64,000 nt of DNA from Lepisosteus oculatus (Eukaryota; Chordata; Actinopteri; Semionotiformes; Lepisosteidae), in NCBI RefSeq assembly GCF_040954835.1, contig NC_090709.1, positions 46,074,490 through 46,138,489 of the forward strand, written 5' to 3'. Numbering within the stretch: the first letter of the stretch is position 1; the number at the start of each line of letters is the position of its first letter. The notes below the pieces were generated by a model. That model had not been told where the DNA came from. It worked only from the letters and a program-made list of their open reading frames with translations, and did not search any database. Below are positions 43,816 to 54,699 of the stretch, piece after piece. Made by a program: the position numbers and the translations under genes.

Positions 43816-44258
43816 GCTCATGCCCTTCTAACTCCAGCTTTTCTGATAGCCCATTTACTATCCAGACGTCCCGGGTCTTCATGTCGCCTGTTTCTTCCGT
43901 TTTATTAATCACGTTTCTGCTTCAAACTAACCAATATAGTTCTATAAATCTCTCTTTTTGGCCGCTTTCTTCGGAGTGGGATCCGAAACATTTGACGATT
44001 CACGCAAAAATCTAAAAGGGCAAACAACGGACGGATGTGACGTATCGTCGTCAATGTGAAACCTAGAAAGGTCTGCAGGGGGAGTTTCTGAAAACTAATC
44101 CCTGGCAGATCTCAGAATTGCGACTCGCTAACACGTCACTCCCGCACACACCGATGTCTCTTTAAAAATGTTTACATTTTTGGGGAAACAATTTAACGGA
44201 TATAAGCCTGTCATGTGGAACAAAAACATAATACAGAATTTGACATTATATATATAAT

Positions 44259-44565
44259 GGGGTAACCCCGGCATCCTGGCCAAATTTCCCATCGGCCTTT
44301 ATCAATCATGGCCTCCTAATAATTCCCTATGAATCTATGAATTGGCTACAGTACATCACTCTGCTCTCTGCCCCACTGAGAGCTGGTGTGTGGGGAGCGT
44401 TCTGGCGCACTATGGCTGCCGTACCATCATCCAGGTGGGGCTGCACATTGGTGGTGGTGGAGGGGATCCTCATTACCTGTAAAGCGCTTTGAGTGGAGTG
44501 TCCAGAAAAGCGCTATATAAGTGTAAGCAATTATTATTAATTATTATTATTATTATTATTATTAT
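44259..44565 (+). repeat. LINE/SINE 3' tail with (ATT)n
   Basis: It ends TGTAAAGCGCTTTGAGT, then AGAAAAGCGCTATATAAGTG, then (ATT)n, a 3' end widespread in fish genomes. The part before it (CACTGAGAGCTGGTGTGTG) is the usual body. No coding sequence. Confidence 0.65.
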
Positions 44566-45109
44566 ATTCATGTATAAATTAAAGTGTAATGGTAAGTTTC
44601 AAGAATTTTGTAACAGGGACATTTTTTAAAGGCGACACTTCACATGCAGAAGTATAAACCTGTGATCCTGTCCTGCTCGGGGAACATATACTTTATTAGG
44701 GTAACATTAGAGCATCATAAAATACTAAGAACCGGTGCCCACAGAAAAACAAAACTCACCTGAGCCAATGAAATAAGCTATAGTGGTGAAAGAGAGCGGA
44801 AATACTTCCAGAAACATTCGAGTTCTCCGATCTGTGCAATGCACAGCCGTCGATGTCCTGTTATGACTTTCCCTTTGTATCCTCGACTCGCCTCTACTTT
44901 TCTCTTCACCTCTCCCGTCATCTGAATCTTTTTCATTTCCTTCTGAATCCGGGGCGATTTAAAACACGCCATTTTTTGCTGAGAAATGGATGAAATTTTC
45001 CTCGTTTTAGAACAACTCGCTCGAGTTTGTCAACCGCTCTGCAGACCTCGACTGCACTGTACAGTATTTCACCGACAGAGGTCTGAAAGACAAACTACGC
45101 CCGTGTAAC

Positions 45110-45320
45110 AATTTGAATCAGTCAGGAAGGGGAGGTGCTCTTGCTGAGGATCCAGGCTTGAGCCACGATGGCCAGGTCGGGGTTTAAGAAGGTCGCTCAG
45201 CAGGGCAGCTGTCCCACAGTGCAACGGGCGTACAGTGTGGGGAGATCGGGCGTTTTCCGTGTACATAGTTCTCCCTCTGTTAATTCGCAATTCTGAGTGT
45301 TCAAGTCGCAATTCTGAGAC
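45110..45320. repeat. dispersed repeat (copy 2)
   Basis: Partner of 37200-37460. Here no ORF1 follows. Between 44565 and 45660 no gene is recognised; a minus frame at 44778-44972 is basic and unlike anything I know. Confidence 0.4.
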
Positions 45321-45671
45321 ACCATAGAGCGTTTTTTTACTCCCTTGCGGAAACGGGCTTCCATAGTGATGTCACTGTAAATTCAGACGTGATGCTCAGC
45401 AGATGTGCATTGTTCCTTTCCTCCTGTCGTATTGAGGAGGACTCACTGCGTGAGCTCCTCACTGCGTGTCCTTTACTCTACTGTGATTTCGTTTAGATTA
45501 TCTACGTGGAGTAGAGTGACAAGATCACCTTGAACATTTTCGGTTTGTGAAAGGAAACACTAAAGAAAATACAAGTAATGAACATTTAAAATAACCACAG
45601 TACAGCTATAAGAGTGAAAGATAAAGACGATTTATAATGGCATTCACAATGGATTTAAGGAAAGCACAACC

Positions 45672-45725
45672 GCCCTGGAACCTCGGACTAAAAGTCTGAT
45701 GCTCTACCCACTGAGTTATCCAGGC
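45672..45725 (-). pseudogene. tRNA-Lys (TTT) pseudogene
   Basis: The minus strand begins GCCTGGATAACTCAGTGGG, and the anticodon arm CAGAC-TTTTAGT-CCGAG is near normal. The sequence fails inside the T arm after TTCCAGGG, so the acceptor 3' strand is missing. Confidence 0.75.
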
Positions 45726-46429
45726 TTTGGAAGAACAAAGGCACTGCCGGGATCTTTGCAAGTCACATGTCTCTTCTTGTGCTGAAGAGCAGTCATACCG
45801 GACCCGTCTGGAAAGACCACTGACAGACTTTATCCAGAAGCACCGGCACCACTCCTAGTAGAATGAGAGAGAAATACAGCACGACATGGAGAGTCAAGGG
45901 TCTCCCACAATCCATCTTTCCTCACATCACTGATTGTTTCACTAAGAATTTGACCTTTTCACAATCAGATTTTTTCACATTTAATAAGATCTTTTAATCA
46001 ACAACATTTAAGAAAGAAAACAAATCGAACTTTTTTGGAAAAATAATTAAATAATTAATTAATGCCTTGGTTGTATACGTGTGCACACCCTTTAAAAAGG
46101 GGGTTGCAACTGTGCAAAGTTAGCACAGTTAACAAAGGTTATTTGCCTTCGCCAGACATCAATTGTATCGATTCTGATTAGTCCTAATTTATATAAGCTG
46201 ATCTCGTATAACCAACCGATCTGGGAGAACAAACGTTCAAACTGCACAGCGGAACATGAAGAGAAATCCATTTGCTGATTGTCAGCAAAGAATGTCGTTA
46301 TAAATTATCCACAGAGCTGTTTTATGTATCTGGCCACCTCTTTCCTTCCTACTTTGCAGTGAGCACAATTCTGTCAGTTTCTTGTATTTTCTTTTCTATC
46401 TTACTGTCCCTTTCCCCCAAGTGGAGATG

Positions 46430-46610
46430 GATCCGCAACTGAAACCCTTCTCTCTCCCCCCCCCCCCCACAGGCACGAAAGGCGAGCTGAGAACCGCGCC
46501 TTGTGGCTAGAGTACGGAACTGTAAATGCTAGGACGGATGCTCGGATACAGACTTCTCTTCATGCCTCTGTGTTAGTGAAGGTGCAGCGCTGTAACCCCT
46601 GTCCCTGTAT
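46430..46610 (+). repeat. dispersed repeat shared with the right window edge
   Basis: Similar to 63897-64000 (GAGCTGAGAAC, GACGGATGCTCGGATACAG here; GGGCTGAGAACAG, GACGGAGGCTGGGATATAG there). It may be part of an LTR. A C-run lies at 46451-46470. From 45725 to 47040 nothing else is recognised. Confidence 0.35.
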
Positions 46611-47041
46611 ATGTTCTTTTTCCAGTTCAAGTTCAAGTTAATAAATGTGTTCAACCCTTCCCTGAGTCCCATACCTGCTCAATTCTGTACCCGAATTCGT
46701 TATACTATACTAAAACCACAACTCATTGCAGAAGTAATTCAGACGCATCAAATCAACTCAGAAAAGTCTAAAGAAATTAAAGTCCCAGCCCTCGTGGCCT
46801 CTCTTTTCTCTTAGGAGTGGTACTGTCACTAGTGGGTCGGTCATGAGTGGGTCCAGGGTCACACCCATTTATTCTCCACATTTGAAGCCCGGGTGGGGGT
46901 TGCTTTAGAAACGGACTGCATTCACGTCCTAAACACTTACAACCAGAAACACCTGAGGTACCGAAAATATATACTGTACGTACACTTCTGACAGTTCGTC
47001 TGTTACACCTTTTGTTACGGCAGAGTGGAGTGATAGCGAGC

Positions 47042-47880
47042 TAAAATCAAATCAAATCAAATCAAAGTTTATTTATCAAATGCACAACAATACGGCGTGC
47101 AGTAGTAGTTGCTGGCAATGAAATGTCTTTTTCTGTGAGCTCACAAAAATTACAAGAATCACAAAAATCACAAAAACACAAAAATCACAGAATTGAGGTT
47201 ACATTTTTTAAATTGAATAAAACTCAATATGAGTAGAGCTGCTATGTGTCCATGGTGTATGCAATATATACAAGTAGCGCGGTTATGCTGAATACAGTGA
47301 AAACTGTGTGTCCATGTAGCCATTACAGGTGATTTGCTAAAGGAGGTGGAGGTTGGCTATTGAGCCGTCTTATTGCCTGGAGGTAGAAGCTGTTCCGTAG
47401 TCTGTTGGACTTGGACCGAATTCTTTGGTACCGTTAACCGGACGGTAGGAGGGAAAATGTGACTGGGATGACTGGGGTCCTTAAGAACGGACCTGGCCTT
47501 CTTCAGACATCTAGCTGAGTAGATCTCCTGGATGCTTGGTAGCTCACAGCTGGTGATAAGCTGTGCTGACTTCACCACCCTCTGCAATACCTTGCGATCC
47601 CCTGCGGAGCAGCTCCCACACCAGGCAGTGATGCAGCCAGTCAGGATGCTCTCAATAGTGCACCTGTAGACGTTGGCCTGGATATGTGATGGCATGCCAA
47701 ACTTCTTTAGCCTGCGGAGAAAGAACAGGCGCTGCCGTGCTGTCTTGACCACGGTGTTGGTGTGGTGGGTCCAGGTTAAATCCTGTGTGACGTTAACTCC
47801 CAGGAACTTAAAGCTGCTGACCCTCTCCACTGCAGTCCCATTGATGTCATGCATGATTGGACGCATTTACGCCCCCCCCC
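47042..47880 (-). mobile_element. CR1/L2-type LINE, 3' end
   Basis: A 5'-truncated non-LTR element. On the minus strand the end of the reverse transcriptase frame is followed by a 3' UTR and a tail of GATTT repeats (47044-47062). A C-run sits at the truncation point near 47871-47884. Confidence 0.8.
47357..47866 (-). pseudogene. LINE reverse transcriptase C-terminal part
   Basis: A frame of 169 residues with the thumb and C-terminal blocks of CR1/L2-type RTs: SSFKFLGVNVTQDLTW, TARQRLFFLRRLKKFGMP, YRCTIESILTGCITAWCG, RKVLQRVVKSAQ, LPSIQEIYSARCLKKA and DPSHPSHIFPP. The catalytic FADD part lies beyond the truncation. The last residues depart from the usual SGRRYRS ending, suggesting a frame change there. 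Confidence 0.8.
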
Positions 47881-47884
47881 CCCC

Positions 47885-49440
47885 TTAAAGTTTAATTCCT
47901 AGCCTCCATATCCACTCTTACTCGGAGGAAATGCCGCTGGTTGAATAGCTAAACGGCACACCGCGATTAAAGGAGGCTAGTGAACGCGTCTCTAACTCTG
48001 TACGACACGTACCTCATACCCGCTACTACAAACACCCTTGATCTGCGATAATATCCTACTCGCACCCGAGTTTAAAACACGCCCCGATGTGTGTGTAACG
48101 CTGTCGTGCTCTTACCGTGCGTTTAAAACCGGGCGGAAAGCAGACACCGGACAGTCCTAAATACTCTCGTTAAACACGACATTCAAGAGCATCACGGACA
48201 CGAAGCCAACGGTTCAAGTTTGTAACACCCCCTCTCGGTGCAGTCTCAGCATCGTAACGCTCACCGGCCTTCAACAAGACACTGGGACTCCAGAGAGCGA
48301 GGAACCGAGCGAGACTATGGGAAACTGGGAAAAGCGAAATTCAGCGGGTGAACGACATTGATTCTCACAGGAACACGCTGCCCTATAAAATAAATAAATT
48401 AAAACCCGGTGGTCCCGAAAGCACGGGGCATCACTCACCCAGAAGCAGAGCAGAAGCCAATTGATGCCGGTTGTAACAGAAGATCGTGTTCTGAGCCGGA
48501 GCTGCCGAGTTACTACTCCCGGTGATGTCAGAGACAATTTCTGACAACCTTTCTCCAGTTCTTCTGGGGAGACTTTTTTTTTGTCGTGGTTGAATATCAA
48601 TAGAAGTAACGTGGCTTGCATAGATGAGCAGTCGACCGCATTCCTGCAAGAAGACGATACGTGCCAGACTGTTGTTAAATCGCACGCTTAATGTTAAAAT
48701 GTTCTGCAATTTCCCTCACTGGGTCCAGTGAAGTCTGGAAGGGGCTGAACTACATCAGCGTACGGTCGGCCAATGAGGACGCTGTGCTGAACAAGAAGGA
48801 GGTATGTTCTCGCTCTCCGAACTAATTTGTTGTGTCAAAGCTTTGATAGCGGTGAAACCCTTCGGCGAGGAATCCACCCCCTTCAGCTGAGTGCGCTCCA
48901 CTTTGGTCTTCAATCGTGACTCGCCCATTGAGAGAACCATGCTCTGCCTCTGGGTGAGTGATGTATAAAGCTTTGATTATGGGGAATACATATTCCAGCA
49001 TTAATAAAGTAGAACTTTCTCATGGTTTTAAAACTCATTTGAAATAAAATAATTTATTACGATATTTTAGATTCATGCTTTATGCATTCTATGTAAGATT
49101 GTTTTATATAACATAACGCTTTTATTTCCGTCACCCTGTTTCTACGGATGAATAGTCGTTTACCTGCGACGCATTTTTTACGTGGAAAGTGTGATATAGT
49201 ACACGTATTTAATGGTAAAAAGCTGTGAAGTATTGTCATGTTTACCTTCTTTATTTTGACTAAAGGCGATGAACAAGTTATGTTCCTCGAAATGTCATTT
49301 TCCTACAGGGACAGACTATATGAAATGTATTTTGGTAATTAATTGCGTTGAGCAAAGCACAGCTCACTACTGGACACAGCTCAGCTCGGTGCCAGACACA
49401 GAGTCAGGGAAACAGACACAGGTGCGAATGGACAACACAG
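47885..49440. other. no firm gene; possible short leader exon
   Basis: ATGCTCTGCCTCTGG at 48939-48953 followed by GTGAGTG looks like a tiny first exon, but it would be phase 0, whereas all other exons of the receptor family join in phase 1. No other coding sign. Confidence 0.3.
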
Positions 49441-49537
49441 GATGTTAAGGCTGCCTGTCCCCCGTGTTTTAATTTGTGTGAGATTGTTTCCTTTTGAGAT
49501 GTTATTTCGGAATAAAGTACATTTTGTACAAAAAAAA

Positions 49538-52045
49538 ATATCCGTCTATAGCGGCGACACCGACCCGCGGTTCGGCGCCGAGCTGAACTCGACCACCGGC
49601 TCCATCAGTCTGAGGATCCGGAACGTCACCCGGTCGGACCTGGGGCTGTACTACTGCGCCGAGAGAGACGGGGGGCACCTTAAAGTTGCACCGGGAATCA
49701 GGCTCGTCCATGAATGTGAGAGAGGTTTTGTTTTTTGAGTTTCTAAATAAATATTCTTTTTTTTTAAATGATAAGGGCCGATAAAGTCAACTGTGTTGAT
49801 ATATACCATTCGGTTTTCCGTATGGAAACCACTGATAACTGGACCTTTGCCACGAGTCTAGAAATGTTTCTTGGACGAGACGGATTAAAGAAACAAGCAA
49901 ACTACACCCCATTGGACTTGCAGAGCAGAAATGTGGTTTTTCACTGACCTGATCACATTTCCGTGCTATTAAACTAAAAATCCAGCATAAGAAGCATTTG
50001 AATGCAAATGTAAAAAAAAAAAACTCCCAACAACTTGAAACCCAAAATAATCTTTATGTTGTTTTTTGTACCTTTTATGTTTGGGCAGTATTGGGTCGCA
50101 GTGGTTGGCATTGTTGCCTGGCATCGTTGGCGTGAAATTTGGACCTGGGTGCTGTCTGTGTGGAGTGTGCATGCTCTCTCCGTATTCATGTGAACTCTGT
50201 ACTGGATACAGCAGTTAGAAAATGGATTGAGGGATTAAACTTATTTTGTTTCTACAATGATAACGGTGTTGTTCAGAAGAAGGTGTAGATGATCATCCCA
50301 GCTCGTCCTCACTATGAGACTGGACTGTCCTGCCTCATCGTCCTGCTGGTGACTCTTCCTCTCTCTGCCCTGCTGTCCTCTGGCTGCGTCTTCTGTCTCT
50401 TCCACAGAGCAGGTCAGTGTGTCTTCATACTCTCAGCCTACTCTGCAAGTGAGGAAACTCTCTGCAGCGTTCAATGTCAACAAAACAACATTTTTAGATT
50501 TCAGAATTTACATTTACAGTTTAAGTATGGCATGTTTTCCCTGCTTAACAAGTGAAGAGGAATAATATTCATGTCATCACATCTCTGACCATTAGTGCCC
50601 TAATTGATTTATTCTGAGTTCACTTTTTTTAATTCATTACATTTTTGTATCTTTAGCTCTTCCCCCCTCACGATTAAATGAGGGAGAAATTCAAATTAAG
50701 CATTCGAAATAAACACATTTATAAAATATATATTTGATTGCATCAAGAAAAGCAACTTCCTGCAATGAAACAGAAAGACCCATTTTCTTTGAGTGAACAC
50801 TTCCAATGGAAATCCCAGAGAAACTCTTTGGTCTTATGGAATGAAATACATTTCAGCAGGATAAGAATGGAGGCTGAACTCATGTGGGGCAGTAAATGAA
50901 AGAAAATGCTCTACACTGCTAATATTGTTAAATTATTTCCTAATGTAAAATAAATATATTAAAGCATTGCACACCTCAGTATAGGCTAGTAACAGGGATC
51001 TGTATTATCTAAAGCAAGATTAAAAATACATTTCTGTATATGCTGTTTGTCAAGTCTGTTATCAATATATAATGTTTTTGTTTTTTGTGCTGCTTTTTGC
51101 ACTCTTTCCAATTCAGGTAAAACAGTGGGTGATGATCCCAAGACAAGCAACAATGAAGACAGAGTGAAGGTGATCATTCAATTAAAATTCCATCTAAGAA
51201 AACACAATACATGGGACAGAAATTAGACAGAAATACTGTAAAGCAAGGATCCAATCAGGTGGCTCTAGATAAACTTTGAACAATTTCTTGTTATTGATAA
51301 GTTCATGTCTTATTCAAAGTTTAACACTTGCAGGAAGCAGAAAACTGAAGCAGTATTAAACGAAGTTACAGAGCAGATACAGTAGACTTTTGTTTGGTAA
51401 AAAACACACTCAGCTTTGCAATAAACAAATCACTAATAAACAGAGCAAAGCTGATCACCAGTGTCTCGGCTGTGAAAGTCACAGGCTAGTAGCTTGTTCA
51501 CCCTCAGCTGTAATAGAGGCTGTGCCTACAGGACTCCTGCTTTGGACGAGATTGCAGATGGTGTCCTGTGTGGATGTGTCCCTAGAGCTGGGACAAGCAC
51601 GTGTTTGTTCACAGGTCTCTCAGGCCTTACAGACACAAGTATCCCAGCTCTTCCCACTACTTACACACCAGTTAAAATCACTTGAGTGTCTTACTGTCAG
51701 TCATGAATGGTTAATCACAATGATGCACAAAAAAAGTTTAGTCCATATCATAGAGTCATAAGCTGATTGTGTACCCAGTAATCTAGAGAGCAAATCCCAT
51801 TGTAATACCCCTCAAAATTTTGTCTCTTTTCTTTGTTCTCTTTGTTGCAGGAGGGCGATAAAGATGAAGGACTGAATTATGCTACTTTAGAGATCCGCAA
51901 TGCCCCAAAAGATGACAATAACAAACGCCCACAGAACAAGGAGCTTTCCAAAGAGACAGCGCACCTAAAGAAACAGGAACCACAAAGTCATGAGTTCTGT
52001 ACATACTCGGATATTAACACATTTAAAAAAACACAACGGCACTGA
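49538..52045 (+). pseudogene. V-type Ig receptor A, ITIM tail, V exon truncated
   Basis: Exons: V remnant about 49538-49715 (SVYSGDTDPRFGAELNST to SDLGLYYCAE, then VAPGIRLVHE), TM 50302-50412 (LSCLIVLLVTLPLSALLSS), tail 51117-51169, last exon 51851-52045. Junctions keep phase 1, 1, 0. The tail has an ITIM, LNYATL, and a second ITIM-like CTYSDI, so it would recruit SH2 phosphatases. AATAAA follows at 52113-52118. The first half of the V domain, with its first Cys and Trp, is replaced by foreign DNA ending in an A-run. Compared with copy C the TM exon lacks two bases near its start, so the ancestral acceptor (exon from 50289) would hit a stop; AG at 50300-50301 restores the frame. No leader exon was found. 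Confidence 0.7.
50087..50240 (+). mobile_element. SINE (family 2) in receptor A intron
   Basis: It has GCAGTGGTTGGCATTGTTGC, then GGTGCTGTCTGTGTGGAGT, and the end GGATACAGCAGTTAGAAAA. The same element sits at the same place in receptor C (58556-58875), about 60 bases before the TM exon. Confidence 0.75.
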
Positions 52046-52119
52046 TTTCATTCATCAAGTGAGGCAGTTTTTTAACTTTTGAATTCATAAAAATGTTCTT
52101 TAAGAAAATGGAAATAAAG

Positions 52120-53530
52120 TAATAAAAACAGGTTTCTGCCTGGATCCAAGTCATTTTTGTTTCTTTAGTCTCTAACTGGGATGTGGATCCTGATCTTCTC
52201 TGCTGAAAAGGTAGAGAAAATTAAACCTCTTCTTTAGTATTTTTGATATTCACAAATCTATAATTAAAATCCCTTTTACAGAAGCTATTGCATATTGTAC
52301 TGCAACGCACAAGCTCGAAGTTATCCTCTATTTCAGGAATCCAGGGTTGAATTTACAGAAGTGCAGTTAATCTATCTTATCGGGCTCTGATATCGGCTCT
52401 GATTTGGTGTCTTTGTACCGAAGAAGGGAGATATAATCGAAATTAACCCTTACAAATAGGAGTGATGTCACAGCAGCACAGGAGGCTGTCAGTGAGACCT
52501 GTCAATCATCCAGAGTTGCTCAACCAATGAAGAGCCAGCTGGGCGGGGATGAAACTTCCCCTGATGACATCACAGCCAATCACCAGCCGCCATTACTAGA
52601 CTTAAAAGCTGCCGAAAAAAAAGCCTCCGGGGGTTGGGGCTGAGGCAAAATTGTTGAAACTTTAATGATTTTTTTCCCCAGTGCATTTTTTTATTCTGAT
52701 AGGGGACTTTACAGAGCACAAAGGTACTGGAAAGGCATTCAGCGCGATGTACATAAAGATGATATGCCCTTCAGTGAGGAATAGCGATTACAGCTGCAGG
52801 AGAAAACCCGGCGGTGTCTTGGCAATGGGTACAGTTTAAATAGATGCTGCTGTAAGTAAATAAAATGACCGTCATTTGTCTTGTCGCGCACATCGTGCTC
52901 CATCTAGTTTTTTTTAAATATAACTGCCTGAGAGTGTTGTTATCACATTAATGCCCTTTCCAACCCGGGAGTAATAAATAAAACACTGAGGAAAAGTCTG
53001 AATTGTTTTGATTTTCGCTTCTTTGTGGGTAGGGGTGTTAGAAATTGGCGTGAAATAAACTTTTCTTAGGAATTGTTAGTGTTGACGGAAGTTAGACAAA
53101 CTTTTCATTACTTTCGGTTTTGAAAGAACCATTTTATGTTTGGAATGAAGTATGAAATGCCCCTATTTTAACCACAACTTAAGTAATACCACCCCCTAAT
53201 GGACATAAGATGTTGTGATTTAACTAACGGTATCAAATCGTAACTTATGCTTTTGTGAAACGTTTCTTGTAATGTGAGGGAGAGCCAGAGCTAATGACGC
53301 GCATGCGCAGCTCGAAGGGGCGTAGCGACATAAAAATTAATTTGTTTCTGAGAACAGCTGGGAAAGTTAGAGGCACTGGAGTGAAATGTTTAAATTAACC
53401 CGTGCACAATCGGAGCATAAAACTGCCCGCTACAGGCAATTCTGAACCTGTAAAGACCTGTTTAAATTAAGTGTAGGATGCCGAATTATAGTTTTAACGC
53501 CGAACCAATATTGTCTCTTAAGAGTTGGAA
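52120..53530. other. intergenic between receptors A and C
   Basis: No gene frame. A CCAAT-containing stretch lies near 52490-52580, with a run of A residues after CTGCCG. It could hold the promoter or first non-coding exon of receptor C, whose leader exon is preceded by a splice acceptor. Confidence 0.35.
53298..53309. promoter_or_regulatory. NRF1-type site
   Basis: CGCGCATGCGCA is a perfect match to the palindromic NRF1 consensus, about 1.4 kb before the leader exon of receptor C. It lies in otherwise AT-rich DNA. Confidence 0.35.
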
Positions 53531-53539
53531 CACGTATAA

Positions 53540-53795
53540 GATGACTTTATTGGCCGTATACAATTTCTTGCATTAGGAATTTCTTTTCACAGACCCCAGC
53601 TTGCTCTCCATGAGACACACAGACAGGGAGAGAGAAGCTTGGGGTCAGAGGGCAGGGTCGGCCATGTATACGGCACCCCTGGAGCAGTTGGGGTTAAAGG
53701 TCTCACTCAGGGGCCCAACGGAGTAGGATTCCTCTGTCGGCCAGGAGGAATTTGAACCGGCAAACCCTTCCAGCTACAGGCACAGAGCCGTATTC
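53540..53795 (-). mobile_element. tRNA-headed SINE (family 1), reversed
   Basis: Mirror copy of 31896-32150: box B as GAATTTGAACCGG, body TCAGGGGCCCAACGGAGTAG, tail GACTTTATTGGCCGTATAC. Between it and the leader exon at 54700 I see only AT-rich DNA. Confidence 0.8.
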
Positions 53796-54699
53796 CCAGA
53801 AGACGGGTAATCCGGGTCACAGCCATAGGTCACCTCTGTACTATTTACTCTCCATCTAATTTAGAACAACATAGTTATAAGACTATATATGAACATGAAA
53901 ATATTCAGTTATTCTGTGAGTGATTTTCCAGTTAAAGAAAAGCCGATGTTGGTGATTTGCTTGGATATGATTTCAGTAACTAGCGCGTTTTCATTTTGTT
54001 TTTACTTTTTATAATCAACTACTGCTCGACTGATCTTGCCCAATGTGTGAATTTTAACTTGTTACATTTGGCATTTGTCTAGTTTAACTGCTTAAATCAT
54101 ACCTGATGTGGGAGTTGGATATCTATAAAATGTAGATCACAGTACTGTACTTGCACCTATACAGGCCTAAATTCATCTGAACAAAAATAGGGTAGGTCTT
54201 GTATGTTTTTCCATTCTTCTTCACTTCTGTTTATGCAAGTATTTTAATGAGCCTGTAGGATAAATAATATAATAGAACAAGGTTCAATTAATCACCCTTC
54301 TAATGCACAAAATGCCAGTATTTTGCTAAACAGAAAGAAATGTCTCCAATTCAAATCTCAAAGTTTAAAGATGTTTTCCATTTGAAATTGGCTTCTTAAG
54401 CACTGAACTAGAATAGCCTTATTTTAAAATACATTTATTATAACTAACTACCAGAAAGTACTCAAAACAGTGTCATTAAAGCATTTGTGCATAAATTTGT
54501 AATATTGACAAAAAGCCAACATAATCTCCTTACAAAATTAATAAAAATGCAGGTGGGAAATCAAAAACAGAACAGAATTATCTAAAAGCAATGAAGTAAT
54601 TTCCTCCTTTTCTAGGAAAGATCAGAGCCCTGCTGGTTTAGATAGGAACTCAGGCTGGTTGTTACTCAGTCACCTGTTTTTTTTTTATTGCAGGGTGAA

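Noticed and set aside
48939-48953. Tiny leader exon for receptor A
   Set aside because: Its donor would be phase 0, unlike the phase-1 joins of the family, and it codes only five residues.
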